A stretch of 60,651 nucleotides of DNA from an uncultured Bacteroidia bacterium (GTDB lineage: Bacteria; Bacteroidota; Bacteroidia; Bacteroidales; Prolixibacteraceae). This document shows positions 43,283 to 54,000 of the stretch, piece after piece (the stretch's first letter is position 1; each line of letters opens with the position of its first letter). Both the position numbers and the translations under genes were made by a program. The DNA is taken from NCBI GenBank assembly GCA_903923905.1, contig CAIXZH010000085.1, positions 1 to 60,651 of the forward strand. The letters are read 5' to 3'. A model generated the notes under the pieces. The model had not been told where the DNA came from. It worked only from the letters and a program-made list of their open reading frames with translations, and made no database searches.

Positions 43283-44398
43283 ATGAGAATGAAACTGTTC
43301 GGAATTCTATTATTATCTGCTTTTACCCTTGCCGGAAGTTTTACCGGAACTGCGAAAGAGGACAAAAAGAAAGGGGCCAATGAACTGGGTGCTTTTCAGG
43401 GTGGGGTGATCTATTCACTTCCTCGCACAGGAATACGTATCCTGGCTGAAGTTTCGCAGGAGAAATTCTTTCATGGGCCATATTATGAATATGCATCAAA
43501 ATATTTAGGGATAAAAAATGCCTCTTTTTCGGATGGTGAGAGCTGGAAAATCACTGATTTGAAATTGGAAACTTTCGGCACACCTGACCCTGCAGAAGTT
43601 CATAAAGCAAATGGAGCCATCGCTTCGATGGTAAGCCTTTCAGATGAGGGCGTTTTGCTCGGAATTAACAGTCCGGTTAAGGGAGACCCGACTAAGAATT
43701 ATACTACGGACTTTACCCCGACTGTCGAGATCCCCCGTGAATTATGGTCAGAATTGTCTCTGCATTCGTTTCTGGAAAAGAAAGACTCCGTTAAACATTC
43801 AGGAGACAAGGTTAAATCTTTTGAAGAAAAGGCGGCCGAAGCTGCCCAGGATATTATGAAGCTACGAAAACGTAAAGCAATGTTACTGGCCGCCAAATAT
43901 GATAAACTCCCTCCTGACGGTGAAGCTTATAAAGTGGTGGTTGATGAACTCAATAAAATTATAGCTAATTACGAAAGCCTTTTTATCGGAAAGACGTTTA
44001 GCGTTATGCATAAGTATGTATTTGAAGTGGTCCCTGATGCAAAAGCAAATAAAGCATTGGTGGCATTCAGGTTCTCAGCGGTCGCCGGAATTTTGCCTGA
44101 AAGTAATGTTTCCGGAAAACCAATATTGCTGGAGCTGGACCCAAATTCTGATCTTACGCACGCCATTGAACAGAAAGCTGTTACTGCTTTAGGGGAAACT
44201 TCGACAAATGGGCTGTTTTACAGAACTCCCGGCACTGTTGTAGCCCGATTACTCAACGGCAGCGATGTTCTTGCTCAGACGCGCCTTTCAATGGCCCAAT
44301 TTGGGATTGTTTCCCCCTTTCCTGATGGACTATTAAATGGAGAATATTCTATTGAAATTCATCCTGTTACCGGGGCAATAAAACGAATTGGTAATTAA
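43283..44398 (+). CDS. DUF4831-family secreted protein
   Basis: A 371-residue protein with signal peptide (MRMKLFGILLLSAFTLAGSF; an ATG two codons later is also possible). The segment GGVIYSLPRTGIRILAEVSQEKFFHGPYYEYASKYLGI is characteristic of DUF4831, a Bacteroidota family of unknown function. A helix-rich middle (KKDSVKHSGDKVKSFEEKAAEAAQDIMKLRKRKAMLLAAKYD) and a beta-rich C-terminal half follow. No catalytic residues recognised. Confidence 0.85.
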   Translation: MRMKLFGILLLSAFTLAGSFTGTAKEDKKKGANELGAFQGGVIYSLPRTGIRILAEVSQEKFFHGPYYEYASKYLGIKNASFSDGESWKITDLKLETFGTPDPAEVHKANGAIASMVSLSDEGVLLGINSPVKGDPTKNYTTDFTPTVEIPRELWSELSLHSFLEKKDSVKHSGDKVKSFEEKAAEAAQDIMKLRKRKAMLLAAKYDKLPPDGEAYKVVVDELNKIIANYESLFIGKTFSVMHKYVFEVVPDAKANKALVAFRFSAVAGILPESNVSGKPILLELDPNSDLTHAIEQKAVTALGETSTNGLFYRTPGTVVARLLNGSDVLAQTRLSMAQFGIVSPFPDGLLNGEYSIEIHPVTGAIKRIGN

Positions 44399-44411
44399 TT
44401 TTAATTCAATG

Positions 44412-44488
44412 TGTAGAGACAAGGCATGCCTTGTCTCATTATTCAAGTCAATGAATATTTATAGAGACAAGGCATGCCTTGTCTCTAC
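44412..44488. repeat. Two copies of a near-perfect palindrome (AGACAAGGCAT half-site)
   Basis: A 22-bp perfect palindrome at 44416-44437 and a 24-bp version at 44463-44486, each built from GAGACAAGGCA and its complement. The outer bases TGTAGAGAC and GTCTCTACA make the pair a larger inverted repeat. A T-run follows at 44490, so it may end the DUF4831 transcript; it also resembles repetitive palindromes seen in many copies in Bacteroidota. Confidence 0.7.
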
Positions 44489-44594
44489 ATTTTTTAATGA
44501 TTTTCAAACAATATTATATCACCGGTTTTTAACTATATTGCCACACTAAAATCAATAATAATTTACCCTTTTTATCCATCCTTACCCATTTAAA

Positions 44595-46013
44595 ATGCAA
44601 GAACTTAAAAAATCCCTTCGCGACTCGAAGTCAGCACGTTGGTTGATGCTTGGACTAGTGTCATTTACCATGATGTGTATGTATTATCTGACTGATGCCA
44701 TGGCACCTTTACAGGAAAGGTTACAGGCCAGTTTATCATGGACGGCATCAGACTATGGTTTGTTTACCAGTGGTTATGGCTGGTTCAACGTGTTTTTGCT
44801 GATGCTGGTCTTCAGCGGGATGATCCTTGACAAAATGGGAGTCCGGTTCACCGGAATTTTAGCAATTGCTATCATGTTGATTGGGGGATTCATCAAATAC
44901 CTTGCTATTTCAGGCCATTTTCATGGTATGTTTGAGTTCACCATTGGTTCCTGGCAAATGATTGCTCCAACCACAAAATCGGCGGTAGTGGCCGGATTTG
45001 GATTTGCCATTTTTGGCGTAGGATGTGAGATGTTTGGTATTGCTGCTAACAAGGCTGTTGTGCGCTGGTTCCGTGGAAAAGAGATGGCATTGGCCATTGG
45101 GCTTAACACTTCAACAGGTCGTATCGGAACAGCCTTGGCAATGTTTACCCCAATACCATTGATTAAGTTGACCGGTGATATCAGCATGCCTGTTATTGTT
45201 TCTCTTTTCCTCCTCGGAATTGGGATGCTCGTGTTTGTGCTGTTTACTTTCATGGATCGCCAGTTGGACCAGGAAGATGCTGATGCAGGGGTTCCTGATG
45301 ATGAAGAGTTTAAGTTTGCAGATATTCTGGAAATAGGAAAAAACCGCGCGTTTTGGTACATTACGATCTTATGCGTTTTGTTTTATTCAGCCGTTTTCCC
45401 TTTTATTAAGTATGCGACAAATATGATTGTCCAGAAATTTGGAATTTCTGATTCCTTTGCAGGATATATTCCCGCTTTATTGCCATTCAGCGCATTACTG
45501 TTAACACCGGTTTTTGGCAGTATGTTCGACAAAAAGGGGAAAGGTGCAACGATCATGATCATTGGTTCTATTCTCCTGGTTTGCGTCCATTTATTGTTCT
45601 CGATTCCATCATTGAACAGCTTCCCGATCGCGATCGGTTTGGTGATGGTGTTGGGAATTGCCTTCTCCATGGTCCCGTCCGCGATGTGGCCATCGATTGC
45701 TAAAATTATTCCTGAGCACAAACTTGGAACAGCTTATGCCATGACATTCTGGGTTCAGAACTGGGGACTGATGGGTGTTCCCTTATTGATTGGAGTTGTA
45801 CTGGATAAATATTGTATTACAGGGACTATCCATAAAATTGTTGATGGCAAAGATCAAGTTATAACTTTGTACAATTATACCATCCCGATGTTGATATTTG
45901 CCTGTTTTGGGGCATTGGCCATTGTATTTTCATTTTTATTGAAAAAGGAAGACCGTATTAAAGGGTATGAATTGGAATTGCCAAATATCGAACACCGAAA
46001 AACTACTGTATAA
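44595..46013 (+). CDS. MFS transporter, MFSD1-like
   Basis: A 472-residue 12-span carrier. The start (YYLTDAMAPLQERLQ), G-F-A-I-F-G-V-G-C-E-M, and the cytoplasmic loop DQEDADAGVPDDEEF, with NWGLMGVPLLIGVVLDK near the end, recall the MFSD1-type branch of the major facilitator family. Substrate not proven. It is directly followed (19 bp) by the dipeptidase PepD, which suggests uptake of dipeptides. Confidence 0.85.
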   Translation: MQELKKSLRDSKSARWLMLGLVSFTMMCMYYLTDAMAPLQERLQASLSWTASDYGLFTSGYGWFNVFLLMLVFSGMILDKMGVRFTGILAIAIMLIGGFIKYLAISGHFHGMFEFTIGSWQMIAPTTKSAVVAGFGFAIFGVGCEMFGIAANKAVVRWFRGKEMALAIGLNTSTGRIGTALAMFTPIPLIKLTGDISMPVIVSLFLLGIGMLVFVLFTFMDRQLDQEDADAGVPDDEEFKFADILEIGKNRAFWYITILCVLFYSAVFPFIKYATNMIVQKFGISDSFAGYIPALLPFSALLLTPVFGSMFDKKGKGATIMIIGSILLVCVHLLFSIPSLNSFPIAIGLVMVLGIAFSMVPSAMWPSIAKIIPEHKLGTAYAMTFWVQNWGLMGVPLLIGVVLDKYCITGTIHKIVDGKDQVITLYNYTIPMLIFACFGALAIVFSFLLKKEDRIKGYELELPNIEHRKTTV

Positions 46014-46032
46014 TATTTAAAATCATAAAGTT

Positions 46033-47493
46033 ATGAGTAATGAAATAGTTGGTCTTGAACCAAAGGCAGTTTGGGAAAATTTTTACAAACTGACCCAGGT
46101 CCCACGCCCCTCCAAAAAGGAGGAAAAAATCCAGGCGTTTATGGTGAATTTTGGAAAAAATCTTGGGCTGGTCACCGAAAAAGATAGTGTTGGAAATGTA
46201 TTAATTCGTAAACCTGCCACCCCAGGCATGGAGAACCGAAAAGGGATTATTTTTCAGGGCCATCTCGATATGGTTCCTCAAAAGAATAATGGAACTGTCC
46301 ACGATTTCGAGAATGATCCCATCGATGCCTGGATAGATGGAGAATGGGTTCGTGCCCGCGGAACCACCCTAGGTGCAGATAATGGTATGGGTGTTGCTTG
46401 CGCAATGACTGTCCTTGCTGCCAAAGATTTGGTACACGGACCTTTGGAGGCACTTTTTACCTGTGACGAAGAAACTGGCATGACCGGGGCTATGGGATTA
46501 AAACCCAATTGGCTGAAAGGCGAAATTTTGCTGAATATGGATTCTGAAGAAGAGGGCGAACTGTATGTGGGTTGTGCCGGCGGAGTCAATGCAGATATTG
46601 AATTCGAATATGATGAGGTTATTGTTCCTCAGGGAGTAACACCACTGAAACTGGTGATCTCCGGTTTGAGAGGAGGGCATTCCGGTCTTGAAATCAATCA
46701 GGGAAGAGGTAATGCCAATAAACTGATAATCCGTTTTTTAAAATATGCGACCAGGGAACTCGATGCCCGGCTTGCAGAAATTAATGGCGGAGGTATGAGG
46801 AATGCCATTCCACGTGAAGCGTATGCCGTTGTACTTGTCCCTGATGAAAATGTTGCACAATTGAAAAGTGCAGTTTCAAAATACCAATCTATCTACAAAT
46901 ATGAATTGGGTGCCATTGAACCAAACCTGAGCTTTACGATTAATGAAACCGAAATTCCCGAATCACTGATCGAAGAACGGGTGCAGGATGACCTTATCGA
47001 CTCAGTATATGCCTGCCCGAACGGAGTAATCCGGATGAGTGATGCAATGGCAGGATTGGTTGAAACTTCGACAAATCTTTCGACCGTTAAATCCCGTAAA
47101 GGGGTGATTTTTGTGAAATGCTTGCTGCGAAGCTCTGTGGAATCAGCAAAAAATGATCTTGTCGAAATGGTTGATAGTGTTTTTGCATTGGGTGGCGCTA
47201 TGGTGTCTTTCGATGGCGATTACCCGGGTTGGAAACCCAATATGAATTCGCCGATTCTGGCCTCAATGAAGGAGATTTATCAGAATAAATTTGGGAAGAC
47301 TCCTGAAATTTTAGGAATCCATGCCGGATTGGAGTGCGGAATTCTTGGTGCTGCCTACCCGAATTGGGATATGATTTCATTCGGACCAACAATGCGCTCT
47401 CCTCATTCACCGGACGAGCGGCTTTTTATCCCTTCAGTGCAGAAATTCTGGGATTTTCTGGTTGAGGTATTAAAGAATTCACCATTGAAATAG
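46033..47493 (+). CDS. pepD: Aminoacyl-histidine dipeptidase (M20 family)
   Basis: Cytoplasmic zinc dipeptidase of 486 residues. Metal and catalytic residues are visible: GHLDMVPQ, GTTLGADNGMGVA, FTCDEETGMTGA, DSEEEGELYVGCAGG; the dimerisation domain starts near GLRGGHSGLEINQGRGNA and the C-terminal IHAGLECG, TMRSPHSPDE closes the active site. Same direction as the MFS gene upstream, probably one operon. Confidence 0.96.
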   Translation: MSNEIVGLEPKAVWENFYKLTQVPRPSKKEEKIQAFMVNFGKNLGLVTEKDSVGNVLIRKPATPGMENRKGIIFQGHLDMVPQKNNGTVHDFENDPIDAWIDGEWVRARGTTLGADNGMGVACAMTVLAAKDLVHGPLEALFTCDEETGMTGAMGLKPNWLKGEILLNMDSEEEGELYVGCAGGVNADIEFEYDEVIVPQGVTPLKLVISGLRGGHSGLEINQGRGNANKLIIRFLKYATRELDARLAEINGGGMRNAIPREAYAVVLVPDENVAQLKSAVSKYQSIYKYELGAIEPNLSFTINETEIPESLIEERVQDDLIDSVYACPNGVIRMSDAMAGLVETSTNLSTVKSRKGVIFVKCLLRSSVESAKNDLVEMVDSVFALGGAMVSFDGDYPGWKPNMNSPILASMKEIYQNKFGKTPEILGIHAGLECGILGAAYPNWDMISFGPTMRSPHSPDERLFIPSVQKFWDFLVEVLKNSPLK

Positions 47494-47520
47494 GAAACCT
47501 TATTTATAATTCAAATTAGT

Positions 47521-47552
47521 CCCCGAAGGTTTCAAAAACCTTCGGGGTCTTT
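47521..47552 (+). terminator. Hairpin terminator of pepD
   Basis: CCCCGAAGGTTT at 47521-47532 pairs perfectly with 47536-47547 over a 3-base loop, followed by TCTTT. Half of it (CCAAAACCTTCGGGGTCTTTT) is repeated at 47570-47590. Confidence 0.75.
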
Positions 47553-47609
47553 GCTTTTCCGGAGTGCTTCCAAAACCTTCGGGGTCTTTTGATATTAAAC
47601 CTAAATGTG

Positions 47610-47617
47610 TATATTTG
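47610..47617 (+). promoter_or_regulatory. Promoter -7 element of the PUL regulator
   Basis: TATATTTG at 47610-47617, a full TAnnTTTG match; the leader to the ATG at 47724 would be about 100 bases. Confidence 0.45.
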
Positions 47618-47723
47618 TAGTATTCCAAAGCTAAATTATAAAACATACTAAGTGACTGTTTGAAATTTATCTCCTGTATAGAAATTTAAGCAGTATCTCA
47701 AACCTATATTTTTCATATTCAAT

Positions 47724-50639
47724 ATGATAAAAAGTACCCTCTTTATCCTAATTTTCTTTCAGGTTCTATTGAATACCGGGTATTCCCAGATCAAGAATAT
47801 CGGGGTTCCGTTTATTCGAAATTACCCAAAAAGGGAATACAAGGCTGGCACCCAGAACTGGGGGATTGCTCAGGATCAGAAGGGATTTATGTATTTTGCA
47901 AATAATGAAGGGCTTTTGGTCTTCGATGGTGTAACCTGGCATTTATCTAAAATGCCGAATTCTTCCCTTACCCGTTCCGTTTATATCCATGAAACCGAAG
48001 GAATCTTTGTCGGGGCCTATAATGAGTTAGGTAAAATGGAATATGGAACTAACGGAAAGTTAGAATTTAAATCACTGAAAAAATATATTCCAGCTGATTC
48101 CCAGAATTTTGATGATATCTGGAACATCCACGATTTTAACGGAAAAATTATTTTCCAATCCTACTTTAAGGCATTCATTTTTGACAATGATTCTACCATG
48201 ACAGTGCTTAAGGCACCTGTCAGATTTCAAAATTCCTTTAAAATCAGGGAAAAATTGTATTTTAATGATATTGAAACCGGGATGTATGAATTGTCAGGCG
48301 ATAAACTCATTGAATTGCCGGGATGTCAAAGTCTGAGAGGGGAGGAGATTTGCTCCGTTCTGCCATTTTCTGAAGGGGATGAAGAGCTCATTTGCACATT
48401 AAACAAAGGTATCTTTGTATATGATGGCAAACAATTAAAAGAATGGAAAGTTCCTGTAAATGAATATCTTAGAAAAAATCAAATATTTTGTGCGACACTT
48501 ATTCAGAATGGCAATTATGCTTTTGGTACCATAAAGGATGGAGCCATAATCGGTGACCCATTGGGTGAGATTGTTCAGATTATTGACAGAAATAAGGGAT
48601 TACAAAATAATACTGTTCTTAAGATCTTTGCAGACCGTTCAGGCGATTTATGGTTAGGTCTGGACAATGGAATTGATTATATCAACATTAATTCTCCAAT
48701 TACTTTTTTAAAGCAATCCGAAGAAATTGGTGCAGGATATACCTCATTCATCTTTAAAGGGAAGCTCTATCTGGGTACAAACCAGGGACTTTATGTTAAG
48801 AATTGGGCGAAAGGTGATCAGAATGGTATTGCCCGCATGATACCTGGAACCTCCGGACAGGTATGGTATCTTGGAGTTCATGATGGAATCTTGATTTGCG
48901 GTCATAATGTGGGTACATTTATTGTTGAAGGAGAATCAGCGCGTCAGATCAGTAATATTCCGGGAGGATGGAAATATCACACTTTAAAACGATTTCCCAA
49001 CTATTTAGTCGGGGGGACCTACAGCGGTCTGATTTATTTTAAAAAGGAAAACGGTGCATGGAAATATGTTGACCGCATAAAGGGATTTAATGAGTCTTTC
49101 CGAATATTCGAAGAGGACAAAGAGGGCAATCTTTGGATGAGTCATGGATTCAAAGGTATTTTTAAAATAAGTTTAGGCTCTACTCTGGATCGTGTAAAAT
49201 CATTTCGGTATTATACCACCAGGGATGGATTACCTACCAACTACAACCTCAATGTTTTTCAAATCAAAGATCAAATTGTTTTTGCTACCAACGTAGGAAT
49301 ATTTAATTATAACGCTCAAAATGACCGATTTGAAAAATCAGTCTATTTTAATCAGCTGTTTAATCCAGTTGTTGACTTTACCTACCTTAAAGAGGATGAA
49401 AATGGGAATATTTGGTATATTGCCTGGTTAAACTCAACCCATAAAGCCGGAGTTTTTCGAATCCAGGAGGATGGGACTTTCAAACAAGTTAGTGCCTCGT
49501 TCATTTTATTAAATGGTAAATTTATCAGTGGTTTTGAATCGATCTACCCCTATTCCAGTGACCATCTATTTCTGAGTACCGAGGATGGTTTTGTTCACTA
49601 TTCCTCCACTGCCCATTTCAGTTATAATCCTGAATTTTCGGCCTTTATCACACAGGCGATTGCGCTAAACCTGGACAGTACCTTTTATTATGGAAATTCT
49701 TACCATCCTGCAAAAGGCCAACCTCTTCAAAAATACGTGTTTAAGTATGCAAAGAATGCCTTTAAGTTCTATTTTGCTTCCCCGATATATGACAATTCCG
49801 GAAGTGTAGAATATAGTTTTAAATTATCCGGATTAAATAACGATTGGAGCAGTTGGAGTAGTTCCGCAACTGTTGAATTTGCCCTTTTACCTGAAGGAGA
49901 CTATGGATTAAGTGTCAAGGCTAGAAATTCTCTGGGAGTAGAAAGTAGAAGTGACGAACTTCTGTTTACAGTAAAACCCCCCTGGTACAGATCCGGAATT
50001 GCATACTTCTTTTATATCCTGGTTATCCTGATTCTTGTAATATTCTCTATTTGGTTATTTATTAGAAGATTAGAGATATCCCGGCGGAAAGAGCGATTGA
50101 AACATCTCCGTGCGTACCGGCAAAAAGAGAGTGATTACATTCAACAAGCGGCGTTAGCGGAAAAAAAGATTATTAAGCTGAAAAATGAGAAGTTGAAGAA
50201 TGAAATGATCCACCGGGATAAGGAACTGGCTAATCAAACCATGGATCTGATCCATAAAAACAAGTTTTTGGCCAAAATTAAGGAGGATCTTGAAAAGATT
50301 AAAACATCAACGTCTGACGAAACTTTGAAAGGAAAGATCTTATCCCTGATCGGAAGGATTAGTAAGGATGTTGATCATAATAAACAATGGGAAGTTTTTG
50401 AGACGGCATTTGATGAGGTACACGAAGATTTTCTCGTCCGGCTCAAGGGGCGGTATCCATCGCTGACTCCCAATGAACTCCGATTATGTGCTTACCTGCG
50501 GATGAATATCTCAACCAAAGAGATCGCACCATTGATGAATATATCTATTCGTGGCGTCGAGATTTGCCGTTACCGGGTGCGCAAAAAATTGAATATCGAC
50601 CGTGATACCAATTTGACAAGCTTGCTAATTGATTTGTGA
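47724..50639 (+). CDS. Periplasmic propeller sensor with Y_Y_Y, one membrane span and LuxR-type HTH
   Basis: A 971-residue one-component regulator. Signal peptide (to NTGYSQ), a long two-component-propeller region (~30-690), a Y_Y_Y domain (VEYSFKLSGLNNDWSSWSSSATVEFALLPEGDYGLSVKA type), a transmembrane span near residue 760, a charged coiled coil, and a C-terminal LuxR-type HTH (TPNELRLCAYLRMNISTKEIAPLMNISIRGVEICRYRVRKKL). It has no histidine-kinase domain, so the ligand signal passes straight to DNA binding at the membrane, as in SusR-like regulators. It lies directly upstream of susC and probably activates that locus in response to an oligosaccharide. Confidence 0.9.
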   Translation: MIKSTLFILIFFQVLLNTGYSQIKNIGVPFIRNYPKREYKAGTQNWGIAQDQKGFMYFANNEGLLVFDGVTWHLSKMPNSSLTRSVYIHETEGIFVGAYNELGKMEYGTNGKLEFKSLKKYIPADSQNFDDIWNIHDFNGKIIFQSYFKAFIFDNDSTMTVLKAPVRFQNSFKIREKLYFNDIETGMYELSGDKLIELPGCQSLRGEEICSVLPFSEGDEELICTLNKGIFVYDGKQLKEWKVPVNEYLRKNQIFCATLIQNGNYAFGTIKDGAIIGDPLGEIVQIIDRNKGLQNNTVLKIFADRSGDLWLGLDNGIDYININSPITFLKQSEEIGAGYTSFIFKGKLYLGTNQGLYVKNWAKGDQNGIARMIPGTSGQVWYLGVHDGILICGHNVGTFIVEGESARQISNIPGGWKYHTLKRFPNYLVGGTYSGLIYFKKENGAWKYVDRIKGFNESFRIFEEDKEGNLWMSHGFKGIFKISLGSTLDRVKSFRYYTTRDGLPTNYNLNVFQIKDQIVFATNVGIFNYNAQNDRFEKSVYFNQLFNPVVDFTYLKEDENGNIWYIAWLNSTHKAGVFRIQEDGTFKQVSASFILLNGKFISGFESIYPYSSDHLFLSTEDGFVHYSSTAHFSYNPEFSAFITQAIALNLDSTFYYGNSYHPAKGQPLQKYVFKYAKNAFKFYFASPIYDNSGSVEYSFKLSGLNNDWSSWSSSATVEFALLPEGDYGLSVKARNSLGVESRSDELLFTVKPPWYRSGIAYFFYILVILILVIFSIWLFIRRLEISRRKERLKHLRAYRQKESDYIQQAALAEKKIIKLKNEKLKNEMIHRDKELANQTMDLIHKNKFLAKIKEDLEKIKTSTSDETLKGKILSLIGRISKDVDHNKQWEVFETAFDEVHEDFLVRLKGRYPSLTPNELRLCAYLRMNISTKEIAPLMNISIRGVEICRYRVRKKLNIDRDTNLTSLLIDL

Positions 50640-50885
50640 TTAAAATTGATTTTGTTCTAAATGGATCATAAATACCAAAATTTCATCAGGCTAATTAGCC
50701 GGTTATTCGAATCCAACTAAGATGCTGACCTCTAAAATCGATTAACGTTTATTAACATCTCAGGTTTCTTAACCCTCTTTAATCCGTAAATATTCAGTTG
50801 TAGTACTATTTTTATCTTAAAGTGTATTTTTTAATGATTCTAATTAACGTATAAATAACAGTATATTAAATTTATACATAAATTA

Positions 50886-50927
50886 TGATGTATTATTGAT
50901 GTATTTAAAAATTCGGCTTGATGTATT
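50886..50927. promoter_or_regulatory. Three phased TGATGTATT repeats upstream of susC
   Basis: TGATGTATT at 50886-50894, 50897-50905 and 50919-50927, i.e. 11 and 22 bp apart, all on one face of the helix. The last copy ends 21 bp before TATTTTTG (50949-50956). A candidate site for the LuxR-type regulator encoded just upstream. Elsewhere in this 455-bp AT-rich gap I see no gene; a GGCTAATTAGCC palindrome lies at 50689-50700. Confidence 0.55.
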
Positions 50928-50948
50928 TATGTTGTAGAAAAATCATTT

Positions 50949-50956
50949 TATTTTTG
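50949..50956 (+). promoter_or_regulatory. Promoter -7 element of susC
   Basis: TATTTTTG at 50949-50956, full TAnnTTTG match, with a leader of ~130 bases to the susC ATG. A second, weaker candidate (TTATTTTG) is about 20 bp downstream. Confidence 0.4.
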
Positions 50957-51094
50957 AAATGTTATAACTTATTTTGCGACATAAAGTTTAATGTATGATT
51001 AATTAATTGCGAATTAATATTAATAAATCATAAAATTTTTCGTATATTCAAACTTAAATCTTCAATTAACATTTCTAAAATTCAATTAAAATTT

Positions 51095-54000
51095 ATGAAA
51101 AAAACAATTTTAGTTCTTTTAATCAGCGTATGCTCATTGTTCGGGTACGGACAGAGTATACAAGTAAAAGGGGTTGTTTCTTCTGCCGATGATGGACAGC
51201 CGATCCCTGGAGTAGGTGTTGTTCTAAAAGGGACAACCACCGGTATTACTACTAGTATTGACGGGGCTTATTCCTTGACAGTTCCCGCCAATGGTACTTT
51301 GGTATTTTCATTTGTGGGGATGAAGTCTCAGGAGGTGCAGGTGAATCACCGGACCGTAATTAATGTAAAACTAACTTCCTCCTCAGAGAATATTGATGAG
51401 GTTATTGTAGTAGGTTATGGTACTCAAAAGAAAAGTGTAGTAACCGGAGCTATTTCTACGGTGAAAGCATCTGATCTTGAAAACATGCCTACTCCACGCG
51501 TGGAAGATGCACTTAAAGGGAGAACCTCCGGTGTTACTGTTGCGTCAAGTTCAGGTCAACCTGGATCAGATGCTACCGTAAGCATCCGTGGTATCACTTC
51601 CATAAATTATGTATCTCCTCTGTATGTTGTTGACGGAGTTCCTGTCGTTGTTGGGGGAATTGATTATTTGAATCAGTCAGACATTGAATCCATCGAAGTA
51701 TTAAAGGATGCAGCATCTGCTGCAATCTATGGTACACAGGCTGCAGGTGGTGTTATTCTGGTTACAACCAAAAAAGGTAAAGTGGGTACTATGAAAGTCA
51801 ATTACAATGGATATGATGGTACACAAGCTCCTGAAAATACATTGAGACTCGTAAATGCTACCCAGTATGCAACCTTAAGAAATGAATCTTCATTTGCTGC
51901 CGGTCGCGGGATAATTTTCAATAATCCACAATCTCTTGGCGCAGGGACCAACTGGCAAAAAGTTATTTTCAATAATAATGCTATGGTTCAAAACCATAAT
52001 TTGAGTTTTAGCGGTGGTACTGATAAGTCAACCTACTTTGCTTCGTTTGGCTATTTTGAACAGGATGGTATTGCTTCTACAGCAATTTCCGGTTACAAAA
52101 GGTTTACCGCCCGTTTAAATTCAGCGCATAAAATGAAACCATGGCTGAACTTCGGAAATAACATCTCTTATTCCCATATTAAGAGTAAAGGTATTTCGGC
52201 CAACGATTATTTTGGCGCTCCTTTAGCTTCAGCTGTCAACCTTGACCCGGTAACTCCGCTGGTGATCACCGATGCAAATGTATTAGCGACTGAACCCTAT
52301 CATTCTCATTCTGCCTCACTTGTACGGGATGCAAACGGAAATCCTTATGGAATTTCCAGCTATGTAGGCCAGGAAATGTCAAACCCTGCTGCTTTTGCCC
52401 AGACACAAATGGGTAATTATGGATGGAGTGACAATATTGTTGGGAATGTTTACCTGGAACTTACACCTATTAAAGGTCTGAGAATCAAAACAAGTATTGG
52501 CGCAAAACTGGCTTTCTGGGGTTATGCTTCCTATACGCCGGTCTATTTCCTGAGTAACACCATCTCAAATCTGACTCAGAACTCTTATAGCCGCACCCAA
52601 AACAGAGCTGTAGATTGGACCTGGACAAATACCGCTGACTATAATCGCTCATTTGGCAAACATAATTTGAACTTATTGATAGGTACAGAAGCCAGGGATG
52701 AAAGTGATGTGAATATGATTGGTGCTACTTATTTAGGAATACCTGCCACGAGTTTCGGCACGGCATCCATGAATTTTTCAATTCCAGTTGCTAACCGTCA
52801 GGCCTGGGGATCTGAAAATCAACCTTATAAATTATCGTCCCTCTTTTCTCGTCTAACCTACGACTATGATGGAAAATACATGTTTACCGGTATCATTCGC
52901 CGGGATGGATCTTCACATTTTGGTAGCAACAATGTTTACGGATATTTCCCGTCGGCATCCTTTGGCTGGATCGCTTCGAGAGAAGATTTCTGGACCAAAA
53001 ACGATGCAGTTAACCTCTTGAAAATCAGAGCTGGATATGGTGTAAACGGAAATGATAACCTTTCCCCTTTCCTTTATACTTCAACCATCGGTGCCTTAGG
53101 CGGATATGCCTTTGGAAATACGATAAACAGTACTCCACTTACCGGTTATGGTCCGGGTGCACCTGCCAATCCAAACCTGAAATGGGAACAGACCAGCCAG
53201 ATAAACTTCGGAGTTGATGCAATCCTGTTCAAAGATTTTACAGTTACAGCTGAAGTATTCAAAAAGACGACCACCGGGATGTTGATGTCAGTTACTCTGC
53301 CAGGCTATGTGGGAGCTTCAGCCAGTCCATGGGGGAATGTTGCTTCAATGTATAATAAAGGGATCGAATTAGACCTTGGTTATAATAAAAAATTCGGGGA
53401 GATTTCAGTTGGAATAAAAGCGAATGGCTCATTCATTCAGAACAAGGTTACCAATATCGGATCTAATGCCTACCTGACCAATGCAACCATGCAGTCGAGC
53501 GCTTATGAAGTGAGCCGTAAGACAGTGGGTCAGCCGGTCAATGAATTTTACGGATTCAAAAATGCCGGTATTTTCCAGACTCAGGCCGATGTGAATAATT
53601 ATGTCAGCAAATCAGGAACAATGATTCAGCCTAATGCCAAGCCTGGTGATTTCAAGTGGGTGGATACAAACGGTGATGGTGTGATTACTGAGAAAGACCG
53701 GCAATATCTTGGAAACCCAACCCCTGATTTTACTTATGGCATTACCGCTAATGTCGCATACAAGGGATTTGATTTGGTCATATTTGGACAAGGTGTTTCC
53801 GGAAATAAGATTTTCCAGCAGTTACGCCGTCTGGATATTATCGGAGCTAATTATATGAATAAAGCAATGGGTCGCTGGACCGGCAAGGGTACTTCAAACA
53901 CCTTTGCACGGCTATCTGACGATGATCCAAACAATAACTTCTCCTATCCAAGTAACTTCTATTTGGAAAATGGAGCTTATTTCAGAATTAAGACTTTACA

